64,000 bases of DNA from Atherinomorus stipes. Its lineage: Eukaryota > Chordata > Actinopteri > Atheriniformes > Atherinidae. This document shows, in pieces, positions 34,266 through 44,889 of the stretch. The first letter of the stretch is position 1. Every line of letters starts with the position of its first letter. The stretch lies in NCBI GenBank assembly GCA_023101725.1, contig JALJCO010010139.1, positions 186,001 to 250,000 on the forward strand, written 5' to 3'. The notes beneath the pieces were generated by a model. It searched no databases. It saw only the letters and a program-made list of their open reading frames with translations, and had not been told where the DNA came from. Both the position numbers and the translations under genes were made by a program.

Positions 34266-34929
34266 AGTAGCCCTACTGAACAAATCAGCAGATTTTTGCA
34301 CTTTGACGTCCCCTGACAAAACCTCTCAGACCCTGATTCAAAAGGTGACTTTTATAGAAACCTTTTGACAAGATGTTCTAAATTTAAAAGTTGGATATGG
34401 AATACGGATAGAACAGTGATATCACGTGTGTCTAGGCTGTTGTTGCAATGGCAGAAAAAAAACTCCAGCCGTTTAGTGTCCAGGTTCACTGCCGATATGG
34501 CAAGTGACCAGCAGCCTGCACCATTTCCAACAAGTATTGCTGAGGAGTTCATAACTGACAGCTAATGTTAGCCACACTAGCAGGCAAGTTTGCTTGCCTA
34601 TCAAGGAGAAGAGTTGCCGTTTGTACCGAACATACTATCACAACAAAGAGACCGTATTTGGCAACCTGCGATGGTGGCCTGTCTTGGCTTGTAAACATAA
34701 TGCCATTGTAGCATAAACCAAGTGTTGCTCGTGACAGGGTCATCTTGCGTATAAAAAAAGCTCTTTTAAAAAAGGTCTTTTAGGCTCTTTTGTCCAACGT
34801 TATAGGTGAAACTTAAGAGTAATTTTCTACTTGGCATCGTTCTTGGACAGTCACTGTAAACAGTTTACAGTAAAGTTTTTTCTCTGCAATATTTCTGAAA
34901 CCTCTTATGTCCAAGGTAACGGTGGAATT

Positions 34930-35095
34930 GGAGATAAAGATCCATGCTTGACACAAAGACGGAGCTAAAACACCTTCAAGTTGTCCAGAACTCTGCTGCA
35001 AGGCTTTTTTTTATGGCTTTGGTGTAAAGCACTTTGAGTACCATTTGGTTATTGAAATGAGATATACAAATAAAATTAGTTTTGATTAGATTTTA
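34930..35095 (+). pseudogene. LINE ORF2/3' end fragment
   Basis: The plus strand reads TELKHLQVVQNSAARLFF, part of the 'LQ.VQNSAARLL' motif of L2/Rex-type LINE ORF2. It jumps to a 3' end of the type AAGCACTTTGAGTACC...ATACAAATAAAATTAG. Internal deletion and 5' truncation make it dead. Confidence 0.6.
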
Positions 35096-35099
35096 ACTA

Positions 35100-35670
35100 A
35101 TGCATACAGATTTTCACACTTTACCACTAAACATAGCATTTGTTTAGGGGGCTAATTATAGAAGGATCCAACACCAGACCAGCTTGCTCTAAGGTCACAA
35201 CTTTTTGAATTTCCAGTGAGGGAGGTGGTGTCAACATCCCTCTGTTCATCTTCCAAAAGCTTGTGAATGTACTTTCATGTTTAAACAACTGAGCTGTTGA
35301 AATGTTGCAAAGGTCTGTGTCTCCAAGCAACTGTCAAGATCCACGCTGAGGTGGGATGACTCCACGGAGCCAGAAGAAATTAAGTCATTTGTTCTAATTT
35401 AACTAAGCAATGAATAAAACATGAATGTCTCTCTTTGGATAACAGAGGTACAGTTCTCTCTGTCAATGAGACGGTTATAATGGTTAAACAGGGATTGCTC
35501 TGATTGAGTTTCATAATGCTGAAAAAAAATTTCAGTTTGGGAAGAAAAATCCTCACTCACTCTAAATCAGTTATTTTATGCTAAAGAAAAATAGAAATTG
35601 GTATTGCAGGTATTTGAAGAAACAGAAATAGTTTACACACCTGCCCTCTTTTAACCCATACTGAACAAAA
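35100..35670. other. Intergenic DNA, no gene seen
   Basis: AT-rich unique sequence with no domain-bearing frame and no terminal repeats. Confidence 0.5.
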
Positions 35671-35987
35671 CACAAATGGCCCTTTTCCACTAGCACAGGT
35701 CAGCTCAACTCAGCTAAACTCAATTCAACTTGGCTCGATAGCTTTTCAATTACAATCCATTATCCTGATCACAAGTGGGCGGGGTAAGAGTGAAGCTGCT
35801 GCGACGACTAGATGTGCAACGCAAACGACAGCAGCAACAGTTCACACTCCCTAACAGTAGGTGGCAGTAACGCACCTCATTAATTGTTTGCCAGCCGCTA
35901 GTAAAAACAGCAACTGAGAAAGAGGATGAAGAGAAGGAAGATGCGAGGGACGGACCATATTGTTACTTGCGGTGGTCACAGAAGAGA

Positions 35988-36059
35988 TCTGATAACTGAG
36001 TTGGTAGCACATTTATCTTTTACCCCGAGGGTCCCAGGTTCAAGAGCCTTTTCAGGCGA
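35988..36059 (+). pseudogene. tRNA-Lys(TTT)-like sequence in left arm
   Basis: It has an A-box-like AACTGAGTTGGTAGC, an anticodon-loop region CTTTTAC with TTT, GAGGGTCC, and a B-box-like GGTTCAAGAGC. The acceptor stem is only partly paired, so it is probably not a working tRNA. Its mirror lies at 36160-36230. Confidence 0.55.
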
Positions 36060-36159
36060 ATAATATTCTTTTTTTCTTCCACGATCTTGTTGATCTATCC
36101 ATCCATCCATCTACCTACTCCAACAAGATCATGGAGAAAAAAAAAAAAGAAAATTGTTC

Positions 36160-36230
36160 GCCTTTAAGGGATGTGAACCCAATACCTTTGGATGAAAAGT
36201 TAAGCATGTCACCAACTGAGCTATCTGACC
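36160..36230 (-). pseudogene. tRNA-Lys(TTT)-like sequence in right arm
   Basis: On the minus strand: AGATAGCTCAGTTGGTGAC (A box), AACTTTTCAT (anticodon TTT) and GGGTTCACATCCC (B box), ending AAGGCGAA. The two promoter boxes and T stem are better preserved than in the left arm. The acceptor stem is imperfect. Confidence 0.6.
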
Positions 36231-36599
36231 TCTTTTGACATCAGTGCAAATAACGATCCTCTGTCCCTCACATCTTCTTTCTCCTTGTCTTCTTCCTCTG
36301 CTGCTGTTTTTACTGGCGACTGGCAAACAATTAATGAGGCGCGTTACCACCACCTATTGGTAGGGAGTGTGAACTGTCGCTGTTTTAATGATGTCACTCT
36401 GACCCTGACATCTGATTGGCGAATCCCTTGGCCAATAGATGGCATGCACTGAGATGATGTCAGACATAACTTGCCGTAGCGCGCTCAGAACCTCGCGTAC
36501 CCATGTATCACCTCAGCTTTGAAAATCAAGAGTAGAAAAGCCCTCTCACCGAGGCGAGTTGAGCTGAAAAGTGATAGTGGAAAAGGGGCAAAAGTCTCT

Positions 36600-37610
36600 G
36601 GGGGCAATATGGTATTTACAGGTTGAGACATTTATTGTACAGTTTGTAGCTACACTTTGCTTGAATTAAGAAAAAAATAAAAAAATATTCCTCTTGATTC
36701 CAGCCTTTATTGTTTTAGGATCCTTCCTCCTTGTCTTTTCCTACATTGCCACTTGACAGTAGTATCTGGCCAAGAATCAACCCAGTGGGTGAATTAATCA
36801 TCTCTTTTGCAGGCATCTTTGTTGGGAGGCCGTATAAAGTCTCAGAATCAGTGGAAACTGACCTGAAGCTGCCCCAGAGAGCTCCCAGGAGGAAGCCAGG
36901 CTTCAGGAGAAGTTGCCTTGCTGCCCTTTCTCACAGGGAAACAGAAACAATCAGTTCAAGGAGGAATCACTTTTCTAGGGGACAAGGCTTGTTTTAAAAC
37001 CACCAAAGGTTTGGCTTCCAGCAGCATAGTCCACTGTACTATTCCTTAGCCAAAGGCGGGATCCCAGCTTGCCAGGTCCCAGTCCATCTGTATCCTGTTG
37101 GTCAGCCCTCACTCCACGTCTTTATCTGACGGCTTTCTGCCCAAGGGTTTTTTGTCTCCCTGTCCTAGCTGTATCCTATCCCCAAGTTTGGCTGTTCTGG
37201 TTCCTCATTAGTGGTGGAGTCAATGCCAGTGTCTGATTTACCCTCCCTACCAGTACCGAGGTCCTCGCCTCCATAGCCCATGCTGGTGCCCAAGGCCCAC
37301 CATTTGTCCTGACAGGATTCAGCTAATTTTGTGTCAGGATTATGGTCCTTAATTCTAGTCATCAGGGATAATAGACCTGCATCGTTTTCATCAAACTTTA
37401 TTCTTTATTCTAAATCCTACAATGCACAGTTCCCAGCTCACAATCAACAGGACCAGAATTTGAATATTAATTCACTAATCTCATACTAATTTTTTTAGAT
37501 TAATGAATTCGCTATGTGAACAAAAAAATTTACAGTCATACAGTTACTTTAGTTCAACTGGAATAATGTACTCACTTTATATAACATTTTGTTGAAAAAA
37601 CAGTGCAATC
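36600..37610. other. Intergenic DNA, no gene recognised
   Basis: The frame 36731-36997 has an internal TTTTGCAG|GC acceptor-like site but no recognisable domain. Several stretches (37030-37370) look compositionally coding-like on the minus strand (proline/glycine/serine mix) without a family match. No terminal repeats were found. Confidence 0.35.
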
Positions 37611-37617
37611 CATTTAA

Positions 37618-38161
37618 AGGCGCAGTTTGTAAAAAAAACAAAGGTCAATGGCAGAAAATGTGATATATAATTCAAAACTTTATTTCTATTGATGTGTAAT
37701 CGCTGCATAGAATAGCTGTTATGTGTTTATTTTTTTAGAATGAGTCATTTATATCTACCTGCTGGGGGTGCACATACATGGAGGCTGCCACATTTGTGCC
37801 ACCATTTCTACTACAGTGTCCCTGAATGGACAAAACAATGTGTGTGAATTGAAAACTGAACTTTAAAACTGCTGTATCAGCTTTGTTCAATGGGAGTTAG
37901 AGCACTGTTTGGGATCAGTAATGTCTTAAAAGACATAAAAAGTATTTACTCATTGTACAGTCATAGTTAAACGTGAAACCACTGGATCACCACTGGACAG
38001 ATGAAAACATCTTTATGTCTGGGAGAATTTTGGTCACTAACGGCCACCATACATTCACAACAGTGCTTTGAATATGGAGTCAGTCAATTGAAAGGAAACA
38101 TCTTTTATTTCAAATACCCATCTTTACCACTAGATGTCAGTAATTTTTACATACTGTACCT
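37618..38161. mobile_element. 544-bp MITE with TTAA target duplication, different family
   Basis: The left end AGGCGCAGTTTGTAAAAA and right end TTTTTACATACTGTACCT are inverted with three mismatches, and TTAA lies at each side (37614-37617 and 38162-38165). The interior is non-coding. The terminus differs from the AGCAACC family, so at least two TTAA-type families are present. Kolobok or piggyBac ancestry is inferred from the target. Confidence 0.8.
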
Positions 38162-38169
38162 TTAAAGTC

Positions 38170-39070
38170 AAGCTATGAGGCCATTTACTTTCCTGGATGT
38201 GTGCTGCTAATTGCATTTTACTTGTACAAAGCCAAGGTTTTCAGCATGCAAAGGATAATCAACTGTCAGAAATAAAGTCTTCCTTTACATCACATTTCAA
38301 AAAAATGAAAGGGACAAAATCCATTCCCAAAATCTAATCTTAAATATTATTATAATAAAAGTAAATATTTATGAAAAAACTGTGAAAACTTAAGGATTTA
38401 CTAAATAAAAGGTAACAAGAAGTCACCCTTTCCTACTCCCCAGGCACTGGAATGACTGTAGGTAATTCCACTGTTAATATATGTGCTAACATCTTTACTT
38501 CAACATTAAAAGCAGAAATAAACTGTACCGATATTTTAGCCGCCGGAATATCATACAACCTGTACCAAGCACTGCACCACCACTTTACTCTGGGGGCCAC
38601 ATGGCTCATTATCATCATCATATACAGTAGTTGTTGTCATTGTTTAAACTGAAACATAAAAACAGTCACCATCTCTGATCATAATCTCTGGGTAATAATT
38701 AACAAAAACAAGATAAAAAAAAATCTGCAGGGGTTAGATTTAACTCAAAGATCAAAATGTTTTGCATATTTTGGTTAAAGCTGGTCCTCTGAGCTGGCTA
38801 TAGCTTCACATGATAATCAGGCAATTCATTTCACAAGATGAGGCTTGTTTAGCAATCCAGATGAGGGGCATGTACTTTCATTTTGCATCTTAAGCATCTT
38901 GCATATGTTGTGCTCTAGAAATCACAATTTTGTCACTAAATCAAAACAAAACTGTCATTCTCTATAGAACAAAAAAATACCCACTTTGGTCAGAGAGAAG
39001 GTAGAACAGCAGATGCATTTTAAAATCCACCAGCCATTTTGGTAGGTGGATGGTGGATGTGAAGGTTAGT
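38170..39070. other. Intergenic DNA, no gene seen
   Basis: AT-rich unique sequence upstream of the candidate exon below. Nothing recognised. Confidence 0.5.
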
Positions 39071-39077
39071 TTCTTAC

Positions 39078-39308
39078 CCCGACGACAAAGACCTTAATTC
39101 ATTGTCTGGGATGAAAGTCGCAGCTCTACCTGAGTCAGATAGATGTGTAACCTCTATATCAAGGTGGCCCAGAATGACGAATGGAAGAGCAGGGAAGATG
39201 GAGCAGTCAGAGTTATCATTGTTGTCAGCCCAATTTCTCTCCATCAAAGACCTGGGGAGGCCGTCAGCTACCATTAGTGTGTAATTTCCCGTCCTGACCA
39301 GGGGACCA
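39078..39308 (-). CDS. Candidate internal exon of an unidentified gene
   Basis: On the minus strand a 231-nt segment lies between an acceptor (TGCTCAG|T) and a donor (GG|GTAAGAAAC), open throughout and phase-symmetric (starts after two bases, ends with two bases). It encodes about 77 residues including RTGNYTLMVADGLPRSL, DCSIFPALPFVILGHLDIEV and ATFIPDNELRSLSSG. The mix of polar and hydrophobic residues and an N-glycosylation site (NYT) look like a secreted or extracellular protein. No start codon is needed for an internal exon. I do not recognise the family; it may also be an old exon relic. Confidence 0.4.
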
Positions 39309-39319
39309 CTGAGCACTTA

Positions 39320-40275
39320 TTCTGCCCTGAGGCCACTTGAGAGTAGGGAGATTTGTTCTGTTCCATCTGTTCCATATGACTTAAAATATTCGATGCTTGA
39401 AATATTTCATGTTGTGATATGATTTTTGTCTTTCAGTCTATATTTTTCCCATTCTTTTTGCTTTGCTTTTGAAAGAAAAACACTCATAAAATGCAAGATA
39501 AAGCACCTTTTTAACCTGTTATGAGAAGTTTTATTGAATTAATAAATGCCTGAAATGTAGTAGGTAGTTTTAAAAAAAAAAAAAAATTTTTATTACTATT
39601 ATTATCAATGTCTAAATTTTAATACCCAAGTTCCACATGCATTAAAAATTTAGATCGTCAGCTGTTTTACAGCAATTTTCTTTGATTCTTTGAACTAGAA
39701 GTACAACTAAACTTTGGCTGATATTCTCAGGGAGGTGCTTCCCTAATGACAGCTAAATCTGCATCCATCTCAGATCCTACCTGCAGTCTGACATCTCTCC
39801 AGCGACTAAACATCAGTCAGATGTTGACTCACCTCTTGCTTTGTCCCTTCTACGCTTTCTTTTCCTCTCTTCATCCAATAATCCACTCATGTGTTTCTTT
39901 GTTAATTCAGCCATTTGTTTTAATTTGAAATAGGTGGTGTGTTGATATCCAGTTGCTGACATGCGACGCTGTTTCGTAGAGCAAAACTCAGCAGTAACAT
40001 GTTGCTCTAGGCTAGAACACAAAGGTGCAAAGTGTGGATTGTTAGCCTAGGAACACTGCTAGGTGTGACAGTGTTAGGGGTCCTGTCACTATGCCTCTGA
40101 TTGGTCATGTGCTTTGGCTACTTTGGCTGACTGGTGAGCGTCCATGACTTTCATCCAGGAGTGTGGGGACTGAATCCCACCCGGGCCCACTTTGTGTATC
40201 TTGCCTCATCAGCAACAATGGTTCCAGGAATATACAATAAATGTCTTTAAGAAGCACACATTTTTTTGTTATACT
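39320..40275. other. Intergenic DNA, no gene seen
   Basis: Short A/T homopolymers (39570-39590). Frames at 39746-40022 overlap on both strands and have no domain. Confidence 0.45.
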
Positions 40276-40279
40276 GTTA

Positions 40280-40488
40280 AGATCCCCGAGGGGGAATTAG
40301 GGCTCTGCATTTTACCCATCTCTGTACAGTAGTACCAGAGAGCAGTGGGCTGCTACTTGAAGCGCCTGGGGAGCAGTTGGTGAGGGTTAAGGTCCACAGT
40401 GGTTCACCTGAATGTCGTGTCGGGGACTTGAACCCGGGACCTCCGCACCAAAGCCCACGACGCTGTCACAAGGCTACCCACTCCCCCT
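40280..40488 (-). repeat. tRNA-derived SINE, copy with tRNA head
   Basis: On the minus strand: GGGTAGCCTTGTGACAGCG (A-box region), GTCCCGGGTTCAAGTCCCC (B box), then TTCAGGTGAACCACTGTGGA, GTAGCAGCCCACTGCTCTC and CCTAATTCCCCCTCGGGG. It matches the plus-strand copy at 31878-32081. A typical pol III promoter pair marks it as a SINE. Confidence 0.75.
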
Positions 40489-40489
40489 A

Positions 40490-41650
40490 ATTTAATTAAT
40501 TAATTTAATTAACTTTTAATGGTCAGACAGTAATTAAGTACTAGTTAAAGGAAATAACTACAAGTTTATTTCCTTCCCGCCAGTACGTGTCACACTCACA
40601 CTTGCTGGCTCTCACTCCAATGGCCCAATACCATGGTGTTGACAGCGGACTGAAAACACATCAGAATCCTACTCCACTAACTCACCTGCAGACAAACCTG
40701 TCAAACCTGCTGCAACACACCTGTGCCAAGTTATAGTATCTGCTAACTATTAATTAGCATTAGCAAACGTTTAAAGCCAGAGTTGGTAATCCTGCTCAGA
40801 AACACTTTTTGTTGTACTGGGTGAAATGGTCATTCCATCCCGACAGTAGTCAATACATCATGTAACTAAAAAAGGAAGGAAAAAAGTCAGACCTCTGTGA
40901 GAGCTGCAGTTCTGTAAAAACTCTGACCAACCCCTGCTATTCGCACTGAAAGGCAGGAATTGGTCATTCGCGACTTATAGAAAGAACAAATCTATGCCTT
41001 TGTCTCATCTCTGTCCCTCCCTTCTCTCCATCCCCCACATGTGCCATTCACTGTAAACAAATGTAGCTAACGGACTGCTAACTGGTGCTGCGCCAAAAAA
41101 CCAAACCAAAACAACAGATAAGGATTAAGTCTCTGAGACGTTGACGTTTGCAGTGTGGACTTTTTTCACTGCAGGAGTTGGAGGTGAGTACATTAAAGCT
41201 GTTAAAAACATGGTCTGTCAACTATTTACTATCAAGCTAATGAGCTATCCACTCGGCTGTTATTGCTAACCTGCTCGTAAAACATCAGCGCACATGTCCC
41301 TTCGCTCTGAAGGCGTGGTTGCGGTTGGTATGTTTGTTTAAACGGTCACTTGCTCAAACCGTTTTTCCAACATTGCCATTTCCATTGCATTTCCAGAGGG
41401 AAGGTGGCAACCCCTGCGTGGCTTTTAGCAGTGGTGTAGTCTACATTTTTATAGTGGGTATACTGTGCTTAGAAATAAGTACACCGGTAAATGCAATGTA
41501 ATCGACCGCTTATTTTGATTTTTAAGCATAACATTGCTAAATCTCTCTGATGCTTACATTTGAATGAATGTAGGCCTACAACAAACTGTACAACAGTTGG
41601 CTTTGTAATGAAAAGATGTAGAATCTATAAAACAGTATAACAAAACATGC
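40490..41650. other. Intergenic DNA, no gene seen
   Basis: Includes a TAATTAATTTAATTAA palindrome at 40491-40512. No coding segment is recognised. Confidence 0.45.
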
Positions 41651-42646
41651 TAAAGTATCAAGTACTAATTACAGGAGGCCCATTTATACTGATCATCATG
41701 AGATGACTTACATTTGACAACAACAGAGAAGATCTTTTATCTGTACAGATATTGTCCATTAAGCTGAACCCTCTTTCACACTTAACTGTGCATAATGGAA
41801 TGGTTTGCATGCAAGGGATCAGTTGTTTAAGGTTTTCAGGCTCCCTGCTTTGGTCCTCGATCAAGTCTCTCATGCCATTGACAGCTTGGTTTTCACAAAG
41901 ATTAAGTCTCTTACAAAGTCTCTTTACCTCTGTCTCACCATATCTTATGGTAGGTTTAGATGGCCAGTTGCTTTTATCAAGTATGCTTAAATCACATAAC
42001 ATTTCCCCATCAAATGAGAAACGCTTCTCCATGTTATTGATCAAACTTTGCAGGAACTGATTTGGAACTATTGATATAAGTTTTGGATTTGATTCTATGG
42101 GAACAGATCCCAAATGTCCTGTAGCCTGTGCTTCAATGGCTTCCACTAATTTTTCTCCTGGAGAATCTTTGAAGGACCTCAGCACAAGGATTGCACGTTT
42201 TAGGAGCTGTTTTTGCTTTCAAAAGCGTAACAGACTGTGCTTGGAGCTGTTGGGACAGTTCAGAAAGTGCATCATAAATTAGTCCCAGGTCAGAAAGAAA
42301 TTCTTTGCTTTGCAAACGACGTGCGGGTCCTCTATAAGTTTGCCTCTCTTTTGTGCTCCTTGTTTTGTCTTCTGCTTGCCTCCCATCGAGTGTTCAAAAC
42401 TCTGCCAGTGTGTTGGACATGTGAGCCTACCTCTTGTGCAGCTTCCGAAAGTTCTCTGGAATTTTTGCTGGACTGGCTGTACAGATTATGAATCTTTTCC
42501 ATGAATGTTTTAAAATGGTTTACAGATGCAATCTCATTTACAGCATCTGCTACAGCAAGCTCTACATGATGGTTCATACAGTGCCATGTGAAGAGGTTAG
42601 GATCCTTTGCAGTCAGCCTGGTTGCCACACCCGAGTTTCTGCCTAA

Positions 42647-43497
42647 GGTCGTTTTCACCCAGGACCCATTTATGTCGACCTAACTGTGTTTTGGTACCGA
42701 ACACGGTGCGACAGGGTCTGTGTGAACACGCCACTAATGCTCGTAGTCAACCTAACTCGCCCGCTCTCGGACTGGCTGTACAGGGTGGTTTCACAGCGGC
42801 TTGCGTCGACCTGAAATGCGGCGTGAGTGATGTGTGAACGCGCAGCAACTTTAGGCCAACCTATATCCCAGATACTCCGCCTTTTTGAACTAAACAGGTA
42901 TCCGTAGGCAGCTGTACTATAGGGAAATCCTTCTTATTGACAGTGATATACTACAAATAACAGGGTTACAGCATGCCTAACTGTGACGTTTAGTATCATC
43001 TTGTGTTTGCCAGCTACCAATGTATTTCTAATGTTCACATCAGCGCGGCGTTCACAAACAAACACTGGAAAAGTTACCAACAAGGGCTAGCAGGCTAAGT
43101 TAATGCTCATGTTTACAACTCACCAGTACCTGGCTGTTCACCGATAATATCTGCGTATGGTTGGGACTTCACGGTTCAACACAATCAATCTGCGTCTTGC
43201 TCTGGTTCGTCTGAAAATCTGCTTCCTCCAGTGAGTGCATGATAACATTGTTCTCCACACGCAATCATGTCTCGTCTTCAACACACTCCATTTTGTTTAC
43301 AACACAGCCACGCTTTACAGCGGGCCGTGTCTACTTCCATCTGGTTGCCATGGATACACAATGCTCCAGTCTGTAGAGCGACTACTGGGCGCTGTGATTA
43401 AAAAACATACGTGAAACGGAGCCGTACTAGTTGAAAATTGAGACATTGTAACCTTTTTACTGCTCCTGGCTCGACCCAAATATGTGTGAAAATGACC
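42647..43497 (-). mobile_element. 851-bp deletion-derivative DNA transposon, copy B
   Basis: This is the reverse complement of the element at 12129-12958. The ends GGTCGTTTTCACCCAGGACCC and CCCAAATATGTGTGAAAATGACC match both termini of copy A. It interrupts the hAT gene between the codons for GASVV and GRNSG. Flanking words TAA (42644-42646) and TGA (43498-43500) may be a diverged 3-bp duplication. The orphan exon and its splice donor are recognisable but broken. Confidence 0.8.
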
Positions 43498-43863
43498 TGA
43501 CACAACAACACTAGCTCCATCAAACACAAATGCAATCCAGTTTTTTTTGTCACTGAAGCCTGCAGTCTCCAAACAGTTCAGCAAATCTTTCTCTATACTT
43601 TCTGCTGTTTGGCTCTCTAACTCAACCAGCTCCAGAAACACAAATTCAGGAGTAGCTCCATCTATAGAGGCTTTAACACTGGCGAGACACTATGCAGCTC
43701 ACAATTTTTGTCTGCATTTCTTTTGCAATATGTTCGAAAATTTTTGTAGAACCGTACCTTGAGTGAAGACTTGTTCCCATGTTCACATCATTTGAAAAAA
43801 AAAGAAAGTTCCATCATATCGTCATGATCAGTAAAAGGTCTATTCATCTTTGCAATATAGTAT

Positions 43864-44231
43864 TGTAGAGCTAATACATGTAATCTTATGTGTTCATATC
43901 ACTCAGTTAGTAGTTTCGCAGTCCTGTTGGAGTAATACGGTGAAGCCACAGTTAGTAATACAGCTTACCTCAAAAGCGGAACTTTGTATAGGGTTGCTGT
44001 TGTTCCGGGGGGGATTGTTGTTGTGGTGAATCGCTCGCTGGCTCTGGTGTTGACACGAAAGTTCGTCTGCACCGGTGCTAGAGCGTTAAACAGTCTGTAA
44101 TCCTTGAAGATTGTTAAAGTGTTGTCATCTTCAGTGAGATAAACGGGAGTTAAAAGTTATATTCCTCGTCCGGAGTGATCCTTCGCGCTGCTCACAGTCA
44201 TCCATACATCTCCGGTTAGCCAGAGCTAACA
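43864..44231 (+). repeat. 5' LTR of gypsy element
   Basis: It begins TGTAGAGCTAATACATG and ends CCAGAGCTAACA, is 368 bp long, and equals the 3' LTR except at one position where I compared them. Confidence 0.95.
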
Positions 44232-44233
44232 AC

Positions 44234-44251
44234 TGGTGTCAGAAGTGAGAG
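44234..44251 (+). promoter_or_regulatory. Primer-binding site, tRNA-Leu type
   Basis: TGGTGTCAGAAGTG directly after the 5' LTR is complementary to the 3' end of vertebrate tRNA-Leu of the CAG/CAA type (...CACTTCTGACACCA). The match weakens in the last few bases. A 2-nt spacer separates it from the LTR. Confidence 0.75.
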
Positions 44252-44497
44252 ATTCCTCAGGATTCAAGACGGGAAAGGCCTCCTCACGTCGGATTAATCA
44301 CTGCGGTTAATCCAAGGTAGTGATATTAAGAAAGAAAACAGAGCTGCATCTTTCCTGCGGGCTACATTCAGCTACTAGCAACAAGTGCAAGCTACCAAAC
44401 AGATGAACATTAAGGCTGTGTGAGCACGGACATGTTGGCAAGCTGCCAGGTAAATCTACACTGTTAAAAGTGACGGGCTTGAGAAGATTTAGCTGCA

Positions 44498-44498
<1 letters not shown>

Positions 44499-44531
<33 letters not shown>

Positions 44532-44560
44532 AAAGAAATAAAAAAAAAAGAAATAAAATT
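44499..44560 (+). repeat. A-tract in gypsy leader
   Basis: About 30 consecutive A, then short A-rich words, in the leader between the primer-binding site and gag. It may be an assembly/sequencing length variant or a real leader feature. Confidence 0.85.
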
Positions 44561-44659
44561 AACTAAATAACAAAGCAAGGCCACTTCAAGAAAGAACTTT
44601 TCATCACAGCTGGAGTAAGCTCATTATAAATGCACTGCTGAGAAATAAACAAAATAAAA

Positions 44660-44889
44660 ATGGATGAGAATGAAGAATTGCAGGGAGCTACAGCAGCATC
44701 CTCAGACCCTGGGCCTCCACCTTGGCTGCAGGTGTTATTGGACCGCCAGACCCAGCAGTTTAAACAGCTGTTAACACCAGTCCTCCAGCACGTAACAACA
44801 GAGAGAGGGGGGCAAATAAAGCAATATCTGCCCACTCAAGCAGCCAAGTTACAAACGCTGCTTTTCTCCCCCTGTCAACTCCTCAAGAA
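44660..44889 (+). CDS. Possible gag N-terminal segment in a different frame
   Basis: An ATG at 44660 opens a frame (MDENEELQGATAASSDPGPP ...) rich in Gln/Leu that overlaps the start of the long gag-pol frame. The two frames differ by one base, and upstream of 44890 the long frame also reads sensibly. A six-G run at 44807-44812 is the likely place of a one-base slip. Either gag starts here and this copy (or assembly) is shifted, or translation starts at 44890. Confidence 0.5.

Larger units (their letters stand above)
35678..36589. mobile_element. 912-bp fold-back element whose arms carry tRNA-Lys-like sequences
   Basis: The ends GGCCCTTTTCCACTAGCAC and GTGATAGTGGAAAAGGGGC are inverted. The arms (35678-36092 and 36121-36589) stay inverted inward through TTCACACTCCC, GCCAGCCGCTAGTAAAAAC and GCGAATAATATTC to a 28-nt loop of CATC repeats. 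Each arm contains a tRNA-Lys-like sequence in convergent orientation. No transposase is present. No convincing target duplication was found. A GCCCCTTTTCCACTA-type terminus would suit a hAT-like MITE, but that is inference. Confidence 0.85.
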
